NCBI GenBank assembly: GCA_030278955.1
Contig: JAOANR010000015.1
Coordinates: 24,362,064-24,426,063, forward strand
Direction: 5' to 3'
Length of the DNA: 64,000 bases
Source of the DNA: Hygrophila difformis
Lineage: Eukaryota; Streptophyta; Magnoliopsida; Lamiales; Acanthaceae
Shown: positions 29,377 through 40,879 of the stretch, one piece after another
Layout of the letters: every line of letters begins with the position of its first letter
How positions within the stretch are numbered: the stretch's first letter is position 1
Notes under the pieces: model-generated
Databases searched by the model: none
The model's input: the letters and a program-made list of their open reading frames with translations, nothing else
Told to the model about the DNA's origin: nothing
Position numbers and translations under genes: made by a program

Positions 29377-30614
29377 CACGATATCTCGAGAACCCATCAC
29401 TTGGAGGAGACAGCTCGCTAAAAGTCAAATCTTTACGATACACATTGATAAATGGCGAGTTATTCCGAAGGGCGGTCGATGGATTGCTGCTCAAGTGTGT
29501 AGGTCCCGAAGAGGCTAAGCTGCTAATGAGAGAAGTCCACGAGGGAATATGTGGCTCCCATAGAGCAGGGCCTAGCATGAGATGGAGTATTCATCGCCAC
29601 GGATATTTCTGGCCAACTATCATGGAAGACTGCATTCTCTACGCTCGGGGTTGTGAGGCTTGCCAGAAACATGGGCCAATTCAAAGGATACCGGCGGAAG
29701 AGTTACACACAGTCATCAAGCCTTGGCCATTCCGTGGCTGGGGGATGGACATCATTGGAAAAATTCATCCACCGTCATCCAAAAACCATGCATTCATACT
29801 AGTGGCCACTGATTACTTCACCAAATGGGTAGAAGCATGGCCAATGAGGAAGATCGACCAAAACGATGTAATTAGGTTCGTGACTGAGCTCATGCATCGA
29901 TTTGGGATTCCCCAAACAATCACTGCGGATCAAGGGACCGTGTTCATTGGCGAGAAGTTCTTAGCTTTTGCTAAACAATTCGGGATTCGCATATATCACT
30001 CCACTCCATATTACCCCCAAGCAAACGGTCAAGCTGAGGCCACCAATAAGATCTTGATAAGTATGATCAAGAAGGCAGTAGGTGAGAAACCAAGGAAGTG
30101 GCATGAGGCTCTGACAGAAGTCCTATGGGCTTACAGAAACTCTAAGTCTACAGCCACCGGCTTCACACCATAATATCTGACGTATGGTCATGACGCCGTC
30201 CTACCTTTGGAAATCACAGTCCCCTCTCTAAAAGTGGCCCAACAGCATCATTTAGACTTAACTAAGTATGAAGAGGCCATGTTGCAAGAGTTGGAGACAG
30301 CAGATGGCGACAAGCTGACCGCTCTGGAAAATATCCGTCGCCAAAAGATGAGAATGACGAGACATTACGACAAGAGGGTTCGAGGCAAAACCTTTAGCGA
30401 GGGAGACCTAGTATGGAAAGTGATTCTACCCTCGGGGGTGCGTGACAATGAAACAGGCAAGTGGTCTCCAAATTGGGAAGGACCATTCATTGTTACGCAA
30501 AGACTACTTAATGGTGCATACAAACTGATGGACATCGATGGCCAAGAACATAAACAGAGTATAAATGCAAAATATCTCAAAGTGTTCTATCCATCAGTGT
30601 GGGAATCTGAATAA
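29350..30614 (+). pseudogene. Tat integrase (one nonsense codon)
   Basis: The frame restarts at about 29350 (DWRTEITRYLENP) in a different phase from RNase H. It contains the HHCC zinc domain (H..H...CEACQKHG), the catalytic core with D (MDIIGK), D (TADQGTVF) and E (NGQAEATNK), then a premature TAA at 30171-30173. The same frame continues (YLTYGHDAVLPLEI) through the C-terminal domain to TAA at 30612-30614. No chromodomain is present, as expected for Tat. Its 3' end overlaps the antisense gene's 3' end by about 38 bases, so the two transcripts converge. Confidence 0.88.
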
Positions 30615-33600
30615 GAAACGTAAGTGCATCAAAAGTGGCCAAGTCACAAGCTCGGCCAAAAAAGTAACAATAATATCCCAAAGTAAAGGCAAGAGTTGCC
30701 CACCACAAGGCCGATGGGCTGACCCAAAAGTGTACTGAAAACAAAGCAGTGCTAAAAAACTGAGGAGGAGGCTGCATACCATCACCCAGTATACGCCGAC
30801 GCATAAGGGCCCACTGATCACGAGTACGCTCGAACATGTCCGTCAGACGGAGAAGTGCGGCTGCCGAAGCATGAGCGCGAACAGACAACCGAAGCCGACG
30901 AGTCCGAACTCCCGATAACTCAGCCAATAAATCACGCTCATCTGCGGCTAAACGACCATAGGAAGTCTCCAACTCAGCAGCTCGGGAAGAAATGTCAGCT
31001 AAGACAGGCTCCGAGGTAGCAAGCTCCTCATTGGCCTCCTGGATGGTGCGCCTCCTCTCCAGAATGATACGCTCTGCCTCCTCAATGTCGCGCTCTGCTC
31101 GCGTAACAACATCCTTAAGATGTGATCTGCGACTCTCTCTAACTCCGCGATAAGTAGACAACTGCTCGCGCTGGGGGTGGATAGCCTCTATCTGAAAGCA
31201 AATATCACGGTATCGTGCCTCGAGGTCATCAAGCAGCGTCAGATCATGGGCAGACTGATCTGCAGAGTTGCTAAAAGCGGGATAGGAAACAGCTAAATCA
31301 GCGATACGCTCGGAAAAGCTAAGAAAGTCAACATCCTCGGTAAAGGCGGGAAATGCGCTAACATCGTCCAGCAGGCGATCAAGACTAGAAAACACCTCGG
31401 TGGAGAGTCGATCGATATGGGTGCATAGAAGGCGGTCAAACGCCTCACATGATGAAACGACAACCCCGTCAACAGGAGCAGGCGCCGAAGGGCCTGATAA
31501 AGAGGTCGCTGGAACTTAGGAACGAGCCATGGCCACCTGAGGACAACTTTACATGAATATGGGAACAAGAAACTCTAACAACCTCAAAGGATGAAACGAA
31601 GCATACCTGAGGAGGCAGCGCGACCGAATCAACTGAAGTGGCATGAGCCGCGGTGACAGAATGAGCTGCCTGATCCATGGGAACCTAGAGAGGGAACCCT
31701 TAAAGCATGTCCTTAAGAAGAAATAAAAGAAAGTAAGGGTGCCGATAAGGAATATCTGAGAAATCACTGAAGGACCAGCCTGACTAGTCTTGAAAACGTG
31801 ATCCGCAGCCTGAATAGTGTCTGCAGGAGGAACCTGGAGGGCACAGCTATCCTTAGAATACCTTGCTTAAACAAAATAAGCAGAAAAAGGAGAGGGAACA
31901 TAACCAAAAAGTACCTGAGAGACCAAATCGTGGTCATCCGAGCCAACTGCGTCGTCGGTCTTAGAGGAATGTAGATCCGTCTATACCATTAAAATGAGAG
32001 TCATTACAATACTAGAGGTAATGAGAATAAGAGAACTAAGGTGGAAAAGCATACCTGGTCGACAGCAGTAGTCGAAGGATCATCAATATCGGGCATCGCG
32101 GCACCTGTCTGATACTTGGGATCGTCGCAACCATGGAGGATGATATAATCAGCACGAGCTAACATCTCCTCCAGGGATGGGGAAGGCTCATCAGAATGTC
32201 TACCAAGAGAATATGAATACCGAGAGTCGACAGCCACAAGAACATCAGCGGTGGGGTCATCTGTCTGACCGTGATCATCATCACAACGGGGATCTACCAA
32301 CTCATCCTCACCACTGCCAACATCACCCGCGTGATCCTCCTCCTCATCAGAATCGGACTGCTCGTCGCTGGCTGAGGCGTCCTCATCACGTACTGCATCA
32401 TCATCTGCGAACGAAGAGACAACATTAAAAGACCCAACAGTTGTTGTACGAAATGATATATTGACAATAAAGTGATTCAACATACCTCTTCGGCGCTTGC
32501 GGGAAGAAGAGACTGACCCGGACTTGGACTTCGTGGTAACACTGCGAGGGGCAGAAGCACGGGACCGATGCGAAGGAGTTGAGTCTCCAAAACGAGCTGT
32601 CATCCGGTCATATGGCGGCAAAATAGAAGTGATATACGGCGTCCACCACGCCATAAAACCTGCCGCAAGCGATCGCGATGGAGTAAAGGGGAGGTAGCTA
32701 AAAAGCATCAGACGAGACGAAAAAGCCACCACATCCCTAATAGCCACGGGTGTCAGCCTACCCTCCCTGGTAAAACGAATAGGCCACCTCACTCTGCGAG
32801 GAAGTCCAGGGTGGCAGCCAAACTGACGGGCAAGCAGGCGAGGGCAATACGGCTCAGCTATGAGAGGATTATAAGCGTCAGTCCTCTTCACCCCACTCAA
32901 AAGCATGTGAGGCTTCATACTGATGTTCCAAGTAGATTCCCCGTGAAGGCCTCGTGGCTGAGCAGGATGACACACCAGTGTAGACAGCAACCGTGAAATG
33001 GAGGCATAAACAAACAAGTCATTGTAAGACGGCCGATAATGATAGAACCAGTGGATAACACCTAGACCATCTCGTCCCAGAAGGTCGTCCCGGCTGATCC
33101 TCACAGACTGAGCGGCCAATATCCTACCTAACGGATCACCCTCCGAAACCTCCTGCGGACTAGGGCGTAGTACACCGGTGAATAACTGGGGAAAATATAA
33201 CTGAATCCATAGCTGTAAGAACCATAGCGGCCCAGAAGCCGTGGTAGAGGGATCTCGTCCGGTGGCCAGCTTATCAGAAAGCTTAGCCATGCCGCTAAAC
33301 AGAGTGCCGAGGAAATATGAGCCAATAGCTCGAGTCTCCGTACTCATAAATCCTAAGACAAGGGGGAGTGCAGTACGTAGAACAGTACGTGCACTGGAAT
33401 AAATAACAAATCTGCTGAACCATAATAAAAGAAAGGCTACGTGCTCATCTCGCGTGGAAGGATGAAGCCCTGATGTCTTGTTGTGCACAATATAAGCCGA
33501 ATATCGCCAGGCCTCTTTGTCCGGAGAGCAAATCGCCGCACCAAGTCTGGAATCATCGACACCGGACTGTGTCAACTCCTCTCCAACCACGCGAAGCCCC

Positions 33601-34976
33601 GTGATCATCACCACGTCAAGAAGTGTAGGGCCAACGAATCCACATGGAAGCTGGAAAGCATTGACAGTGGAGTTCCAGAAACCCATAAGATAGTAAAGCA
33701 AGTGATGGTCTATCACCACAGGCTTAGTGGACAGAAGGATGTCCTCATCAATCCCCCACTCGCGCCACTCGGAAGCACGGCCCGCCATCCGACGCACCCA
33801 TAAAATATACTGGCCTAGACTGCTATCACCGTCAATCTCAGTCCTGGGGGCTTTAGCCTTTGACCTGGAGGTAGAAGTGCCACACTGCTGAGGCTGAGAC
33901 TTAATGGTCTTAGTGTGAGACACAAAGGCACTGGTAAAGGCGGCCTGGGTGATAGGTGACTTGCAGGATAAAAACCGTCTCGACCCATCCGCGCGCTCAG
34001 GCGTACTATGGAACGGCCGTAGAAAAAGCTCCGATTCCTGCCGACGATCGAAATCATATGCCTCATCATCAGAGTCCGGAATGAGCGGACGCTGCACGCC
34101 CTGCAGAAAAGAAAAGCAAGCATGAGTTTAAGGGAGGCGAACATAAGCCACAAAACAAGCAGGGTAAGGCAAGGCAAACCTGAATAGTCGGAGGAGGAGC
34201 TAAAGTGACAGCCTGAGTGGTACTAGGGGTGGCGGCCTGAACAACTATCTGAGACTGAGTGGACCTGGCAATGTCCTGTACCATATAGAGTTTGCGGGAT
34301 AAGTCAAGAGGTTAACAAGGTTGAAGTTAACATAAGGTGCCAATCAAGCCATTCCAACCTGAAAAGCCATGCCGCGAGATGACGAGGCAGCAAACCCTGT
34401 CAAGAGGGTGGCAGCCCAGGTAGAGGAAGTGGCGGCCTGCCCTGAAGAGGACGGCGGCTGGTGGCTCTGGGCGGCCTGAGCCAAGGGGGTGGCGGCCTGG
34501 CTCCGGGCGGCGTGAGCCGATGGGGTGGCGGCCTGAGCAGTGGCGGCTAGTGTCTCCTGAGTGGCGGCCTGGGCCAAAGGAGTGGCGGCCGACATGGTCT
34601 CGTCTACTAAATCCTGTATCATGTACTTAAGGTGTGGGAAACCAAAACAGACAGTTCTTGGTAAACCTAACATTTCTAAGTTCTCTAAGGGCTATGGCAC
34701 ACAGTTATCTAAGTCCTATGTCATGATCTCCTATGTTTTCTAAGTTCTATGTCAGAGATAGGATAGGCAATGGCAAGCAAGGTAAAAATGAGTGATGAAA
34801 CATACAAACGTGAAATTACTATATATGCACAGCAAGGTCAAGAAAAACGAGTCCCGCATCTACCATGTATTTCAGAAATACCAAAATCTTAACACGTGTG
34901 ATAGGCCTCCACCAAAACATACATAACAAAATAAAGACAAGAGAGCAAGAGGGCATGAAGAACTTACCTGATCCAT
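30577..34976 (-). CDS. Antisense multi-exon gene: plant mobile domain (PMD) plus coiled coil
   Basis: A gene on the strand opposite to the Tat element. My model has nine exons: 34976-34968, 34613-34359, 34275-34180, 34100-32486, 32404-32055, 31980-31915, 31833-31756, 31684-31607 and 31515-30577. Most junctions have clean GT and AG signals, phase is kept throughout, and the product would be about 1160 residues. Exon 1 is only three codons. Exon 2 is Ala/Thr-rich. Exon 4 carries the PMD-like region (FWNSTVNAFQLPCGFVGPTL, then LDVVMITGLRVVGE), a domain (Pfam PF10536 as I recall) found in transposon-linked proteins and in the MAIN/MAIL silencing proteins. Exon 5 is acidic. The last exon is a coiled coil (about 31260-30850). 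Two junctions look broken by G-to-A changes (donor after exon 7, acceptor before exon 9). The 3' end overlaps the end of integrase. Confidence 0.7.
32486..34100 (-). other. PMD exon (exon 4) of the antisense gene
   Basis: 1615-base exon from TTTTCTGCAG|GGCGTG to CCGAAGAG|GTATG. After an acidic start (PDSDDEAYDFD) it has the W..R...W..WGI..DILL segment, the PMD signature, WYFFW-rich helices (FLLLWFSRFV, LWFLQLWIQLYFPQLF), and a basic C-terminal stretch ending KRRR, a possible nuclear localisation signal. It is uninterrupted by stops; the following 81-bp intron is also open, which merges it with exon 5 in a naive reading. Confidence 0.75.
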
Positions 34977-35560
34977 GATGAGAGGTGGCGGCAAGAACAC
35001 CCAGGTGGCGGTCTTATGCAGATGGCGGCCTTGAGGCAGCGGCGACTCCGGTGGTGGCGGCCTCTTGCTCGGGTGGATGGCGACCTTCAAGCTGGCGATG
35101 GCGACTCCTCGCGCAAAGAAGGAGTGGCGGCTTCTGGCAAGGTGCAGACTTGGGAAAGGTGGCGGCCTCGCCTGGGATATGGCGGCCTCCAAGCTGATGA
35201 AGGTGGCGGCCAAGGATGAGGTGAGGGCGGCCCAGACACAAGGTGGCGGCGGCCAATGGAAGCAGAAATGGCGGCCTCCAGGTCGATAGGGGGCGGCCTC
35301 CGGGTCGATCGGGGGCGGCCTCTTCCGAGCTAGGTGGCGGCCTCACGTAAGAGAGAGGGCGGCCAATGGAAGTTCGGACCTCGATGGCGGCCTGCGCGAA
35401 GAGGTGGCTTCCGGGCAGCGGCGGCCTCTCCGATGGGGCGGCTTCACGACGAGCACGGCGGCCTCCAAGGAACGACAAGCGCGGCGGCCTCCAGTGGCAG
35501 CGAAAGAGGAGGCGGCGGCTTCCCTGCTTCCGAGCGGCGTTCAAGGCGGCTGCTCCCCAG
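34370..35560. repeat. Dispersed GGCGGCC / GGCCGCC motif array
   Basis: The heptamer GGCGGCC (GGCCGCC on the antisense gene's strand), or a one-base variant, recurs several dozen times at irregular 15-35 base intervals. It runs through exon 2, the intron and the sequence upstream of exon 1 of the antisense gene. In exon 2 it encodes the repeated QAAT motif; elsewhere it is non-coding. A long frame on the minus strand (35736-35014) rich in RPP is a by-product. Confidence 0.7.
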
Positions 35561-35799
35561 CGACCTCCCGACGGCGGCCTTCCGGCGGTGGTTCTCCGGC
35601 GGCAGAACGAGAGAAGAGAGGAGAGAAGAAGTTTGGAAAGTGGGTGAAGAAATTGGGAACTTTCCAAAAAATTTGAAAAATGAAGGGCTTTTATAGTGTT
35701 AGGGTTTTGACCACTCAATTGGGCTTTAATGGGCAAAAAATGCCAAACCCTAAAATTAAGCGCGCAAATTTGTCTTAGAAATGCTAATCAGACAAAATG

Positions 35800-35812
35800 C
35801 GCGAGGGGCATC
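35800..35812 (+). promoter_or_regulatory. Probable polypurine tract of the Tat element
   Basis: GCGAGGGGCATC lies directly before the 3' LTR on the plus strand. Short and imperfect, but in the required place. Confidence 0.45.
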
Positions 35813-36068
35813 TGTTAACCCAGCAAAAGTATATTAGGGCCCAATGAAACCACTTGTCTAAAGTATCCGGCCCAGTTTGTGATAAAAATATATTCGGTGG
35901 AAAGGACACGTCTTCTAAACCCAGTTGGTAAAAATATATCCGGAGGTGGATGTGTGGCCCAGTCCGGAAGAGGGGTTTCAAGGCCTGGTACGTGAAGAAG
36001 TCCTCAAGGTTGAGGCCTCACAAAATCAAGATGAGGCGAGGTGCAAATAGATCATAGATCATGGCGAG
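35813..36068 (+). repeat. Truncated 3' LTR of the Tat element
   Basis: Matches 22373-22628 with about five differences. It then breaks off within ATGGCG and continues into unrelated AT-rich sequence, so the last ~400 bases and the target duplication are missing. This suggests a deletion or a rearrangement with the neighbouring repeat. Confidence 0.85.
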
Positions 36069-37215
36069 GTATAAAATATTTTCCAACACAACCCGCAGTG
36101 TACGGTCCAAGTAATAATACGGTGAAACCGGGTCGAATCCACGAGGAACATGGAATTTTCGATAATTTATCAAATTTAAGCAGCAAATAAAATTAAAGTG
36201 GATGAATAGTTGGTTTGTCTAAATTTCTAATAGTGCAACTAATTAAAATAAGGCTAATAAAAAGTTCAATAAACGAATCAAAGAGAGAAGTGAATTAATT
36301 AATATGCTAGATGATGAATGGAGATCCCTAGATCTTCAATTGTTGACAAACTCACAGTTGAATATAAAAATGCAATTTTTAATTAATTAGTATGCCCACT
36401 TAGAATTATCACAATTTATAAACCTCTCGGTATTAAACATATGCAGCTTCTAAGGCTAGTGATTAGCCTAAGCTTGGTTCTAACAAGTTTTGCTCCTTTT
36501 CAAGTTACCAATTATTAGAATTAATTTGTTCAATTATTTTTGCTCATGTATTTTTCAACCACTTAGACAATATAAAACCCTAATTCAGATATCCTTTCGG
36601 TCTTCAAACACACATAAGAATTGAACAAATCAATATATAATTAACGAAATTCATATTAACAATTGTCAAAATCAACATTTTCGAAATTTAGGTATCCTTA
36701 AATTTTGGGTTTAGTCTAACATGATCTCACAAGAATTGAAAATAATGATAAAAGAAAACATAGTCCTGTGACTTCTCAGATCTTCAATGGATTGCCTTCG
36801 TTTCCCACTTCTCGTTGCTTTGATGATGGATGAATGAGATATTAAGAATGATGACGAAATTCTTGCCGTTTTGACAGGCGGAAGTCCCAGATTGGCTTAG
36901 AAACGATCTATCTATAGCCCAAAACAAAGCCCTACATGAAATGCAGGTACAGGGGCCACGCGGTGGGCACACGGTTTTGCTCCGAACCGCACGGTGGCTC
37001 TTCTTCATGCAATGGTCGCACGTTCAGCGCGCGTTTCAGATTGTTTTCACCATTTTTTTTCCGTTTTCCAAGTTTTAGAACTCCAATTGACTTCTTGGTC
37101 CCTTTGGCCTTTGGCTTGCTAAATATATACCGCCCCGAAAATTTTAAACCAAAAATTCATGTGACGTCACTGCCATACTACATCACCTAAGCTGTTGGCC
37201 AGTCGACTTAGGGTC
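36069..37215. other. Unclassified repeat-like sequence, no gene
   Basis: Begins GTATAAAATATTTTCCAACA, then ACCCGCAGTGTACGG and GGTCGAATCCACGAGGAAC, phrases of a type seen in internal regions of plant LTR retrotransposons. The rest is AT-rich with many stops. It appears to be cut by the solo LTR at 37216 and perhaps resumes at 39733. Confidence 0.3.
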
Positions 37216-39732
37216 TGTAACACGAAGCCGGGTACCTGTAGAATTAGAGAATCCAACCACACTACCAATATAGTAAAAATACAACCATTTAAACATCTCC
37301 GGGCTACTGCCCTACTACCAATCTCATAATTATCAGATAATAAATAAACCATAACAGACAAAAGTCTTAAGTCAATTAAGGCTCACCGGCCTTTCAAAAT
37401 GTATTCACAATTTAAGATAGTATAATTTAAATGAAGTACATTACATTCCCCCATCCTCGGAGTATCTATAAAGGAAAAACAACAGCGACTCAGTACGGGT
37501 ACTGAGCAAGGGAAAGAATAATGAGGGAACGGGAAAATATTAACCATAACATAAAACATAATTAAATTAAATAAAATAAGCGAATCAGATGCAAACCATC
37601 ACACCGTCCCATACCGGTACTTCAACCACTGCAATCACAAAATATTATGATATGATGAAATGAATGAGATGGCCTAAGTGTATATCTATCCTAAATGCGA
37701 CAAGCAATCATGTGTAGCGCGCATCCTAATAACCATGGTCGACAATCATCATTGTTCAGAGGTCACCAAACTCTGCCATACACAATGAACTGTCCGTCAA
37801 CATCGCCCACGCCGCGGACGAACAACCTACGCAGGGCCAACAATAGAGGGTGATGGAGCCGAATAGTCTACATTGACCAGAGCAGCGCCTAGCGGGTCAT
37901 GGCACATGGTACACACCCAATTGCCGAAACGTGCAACTCGCACAATACATAGACCGGGATATCAGCTGAATATCCCTACATGGTCAACCCAAATAAAGGA
38001 ATACATCCCAAACAATACAGGGAATGAATCCCAAAGCAATTGTATACACATAACTGAGATTTGCCACGCCTCCCATAATGGCAAGCATTAAATAACTCGG
38101 AGCAACATACTCGATCCATAGAACATGAGGGTTGCCAAGCCTCACACAACGGCAAATAACAATATAGGTGATATACGTATCCCGTATATCCCTATAATAT
38201 CACGAATACAGACTCATGCAAGTCTACACTTTCAATACTGTAATATAATATCTCACATATTAACTTAAAGTGCGCCATAAATATAATAAAGCCATAAGTA
38301 AATTTATTAGTCCATAAGAAGGGAAAATAAACACAAGTATAACCACACAAGTATAACCACACAAACAGGGGAAACACGGCGGGAATTTGGTCGCTCCAGC
38401 CAAATTCCGACCAATCCCTCAAATCTTTATACTATTCTACTCCCTTGCCTTAAATTGTTGATCACAAGCTTCCATTCTTCAAGTCTCAAGCTTCTTCCAC
38501 CAATCCATTCCTACATTCATCAATTCCAATATCACATCTTCAAGTACAACTCCTAATAAGAATTCAACATCCGTCATCCTCAATAAAATGCCCAAAGTAC
38601 AAAAATGATGTTCGACTAGAGCAATAATTCAAAGTACAACAAAAATTTAAATACAACATTTAAATTAAATATCTAATATAGAAACAAGCAACTACGAACA
38701 TTCCCTCTTCACTTTTACGAGGAAAATACAAGTCTCAACCTTACTAATTATATCACCACAATCACTAAAGTACTCAACTATTTGAGAATTTAACTAAAAC
38801 TCAAAAACAACATTATCCTCCATTTTTCCATGAACACAGCCGGCCTCCACAATTACAAGTAATCAAAATTTTACAAATTTCATCATCCCACCAATTTATC
38901 CAATTAGAATATCAAAAAGCTTCAAGCACCAACATGCCCAACCAAAAAATCAAGAACTCTAAATTCCACCACCACTCAGGCCATCACTCCCACTTTTTTA
39001 GTAAATCCACAACTTCCACCAAAGTTAGTTTCAAAGGAGCATGCAATACCAAGTAATCCCCAAAAACATGAATATAAGCCAAAAATAAGAACACAAAAAA
39101 AACCCCCATAATTTGTCCAACCCGTCGGCCTCCATCCCTACCACTCTCAATCCCAAAAATTTTCACCAACAAGCTCTAAAGTAAACTAAAACCATAGTTT
39201 AGAGTTCAAATGCACAAGATTTGAAGCTTAAAACCACAACACCACAAAACCCCCAAATCTCCTGCCCATCACAGTCGGCCTCCCTCCCCTTTCAAGAAAA
39301 ATCAAAACCCAACTTGAAAACCACACATGAACTTACCTACAATCTTTAATTTAGCTTGCTTGAGGAAGATTGGAAGGATTCCCCAACATTTAGCTCAAGA
39401 AAAATAAACCTTTCTCCATGGAAGCTGCGTCTGGTGTGGGGGAGTTGGAGATATGTTTTTCTCACTCTTCTAAACTCCTCTTGATGGGTTGGATTATTGG
39501 GTGGGCTTGATGTTGGGTCGGGTTATTGAACTCATTTAATTATCTCCTTCATTCACTTTTAAGTTGGGCCAAATCCTCTCATTTAATAATTAGATGGTTG
39601 GAGCTCCTTGATCACTTTATTGGCCTCATGATAATAATCACCACTTACTAATTTAGTTCTCATTTAGCTCATTTAATTTAATTAATTATAATTAATTAAA
39701 TTAATTATAAATGAACTATTCGGGATGTTACA
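37216..39732. repeat. Probable solo LTR of another Ty3/gypsy family
   Basis: 2517 bp with TGTAACACG...GGATGTTACA ends and no primer site, purine tract or coding sequence on either side. Its ends resemble those of the chromovirus derivative, but the body is different. The flanking five bases (GGGTC left, AAAAA right) do not match, so it may come from recombination between two elements, or a boundary may be slightly off. Confidence 0.55.
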
Positions 39733-40466
39733 AAAAACACCTAAAAACATGCAATCTCAACACAAAATGCATTAAAATGCATCAAATCATAGAATGAGAT
39801 CGCAATTCGCCTTTTTACTCAAAATTATTGTTTTTAGCAAAAAATTCCATAATTTCCACCAATTAAACGTTTAACTCATTATTTAAACACAATTAAATGT
39901 CGCACTTTGTGCTAGAACATCACTTTCATATACTTGCTATAGACCCATGAACTTATGTTTATTTGGATGTCGAAGGCAGTTTCTATATACTTGTGAATTT
40001 TTTAGGCAAAGTTGTATTTGTGGATTGTTTGTGCACTTCACAGCTGAAGAAGATATATGTAATTAACTTTAATTTGTTGCTTTCACATATTGGGTGACAT
40101 GTAGTTATTTCTTTTGGCTAGAGACAAATATCACATTCGATATAGAACAGGAAGATAATGAAATTCATTTGAGTAAACATTAGCTGCATATTGGTGATCT
40201 GAACCAATTGAAAAGTCTGATTCAATTTGGAGTTGCCCCCTAAGAAGGAAGGACTATGATGGAAGATTGTTACTGGTATAAACTGTGTTATTTTTTGTGT
40301 GCTGTTTAGTTTCTTGCTTTTAAGCTTTTCGGAATGTGGCTAAACATATAGAACCCAATAATTATTTGCTTAGGTTTCAGTGGTCAATATGAAACCTTTA
40401 GAAATTCCACTTTTGGAAGCATATGAACAATGAAGATTTTTATTCTTGGAAAAGCAATGGATAATT
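39733..40466. other. Spacer without a convincing gene
   Basis: AT-rich. A very short frame near 40175-40245 (after a CATTAG acceptor-like site, ending LKSLIQFGVAP and TAA) could be a terminal exon relic, but nothing else supports it. Confidence 0.3.
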
Positions 40467-40623
40467 TTTATTTTTTTTAGGAGCCATTGAAGGCCTGGGA
40501 AATGGGTAGTGGGAACACATGCTACACAAATTACAAAGGGAAATAAAAGGGGGGATAGGGGGCCGGTGGGGATCGAACCTCCAACCGAAACTTAACCACT
40601 TGGGCTAAGTCCTCATCCCCAAA
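40467..40623 (-). mobile_element. tRNA-derived SINE, copy 2 (best preserved)
   Basis: On the minus strand the head carries an RNA polymerase III box A (TTAGCCCAAGTGG) and box B (GGTTCGATCCC), followed by the tRNA-unrelated body and a T/A-rich tail (plus-strand TTTTATTTTTTTT). Perfect 12-bp target duplication CAATGGATAATT (40455-40466 and 40624-40635). Its internal promoter looks intact. Confidence 0.9.
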
Positions 40624-40879
40624 CAATGGATAATTGAAAATTTAGAATTCTGATTGAGTTTATTAAAACCTATTCCATGCAAACTCTAGAATTTGTTGTT
40701 AATCACTTACAATTTTGTTCTTTCTGAGTATTTTTATCATTAACCTTAATTCATGTCTTTATATGGGGCACAACTTTGCAGGGCCATTTAAACGTAATCA
40801 CTTTTATTATTTTGTACAAGTTTCACTACATTTTTATTTTTCTACACAAAGTTGCTTGCATTTCCTTAATTCTTAATAT

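Larger units (their letters stand above)
22373..36068 (+). mobile_element. Ty3/gypsy retrotransposon, Tat (Ogre/Retand-like) lineage
   Basis: 13.7 kb. 5' LTR 22373-23030, primer-binding site at 23033, gag, protease, RT, RNase H, a second RNase H of archaeal type (the mark of the Tat lineage), integrase, a very long 3' region with an antisense PMD gene, then a 3' LTR cut short at about 36068. Five differences over the ~256 comparable LTR bases (about 2%) imply a fairly recent insertion. gag has a 1-base frameshift, the RNase H-integrase joint another, and integrase a nonsense codon, so this copy is defective. Confidence 0.9.

Noticed and set aside
35014..35736. 240-codon minus-strand frame rich in RPP
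   Set aside because: A by-product of the GGCCGCC motif array read in one frame; composition is repetitive and no conserved domain is visible. It may be 5' leader of the antisense gene.
37216..39732. A complete LTR element here
   Set aside because: Only one LTR is present and neither flank has a primer site or purine tract.
40175..40245. Possible terminal exon ending LKSLIQFGVAP
   Set aside because: Too short, no partner exons, and one acceptor-like AG is expected by chance.
40467..40623. A tRNA gene (boxes A and B present)
   Set aside because: The tRNA-like head continues into an unrelated body with an A/T tail and target duplication, so it is a SINE.
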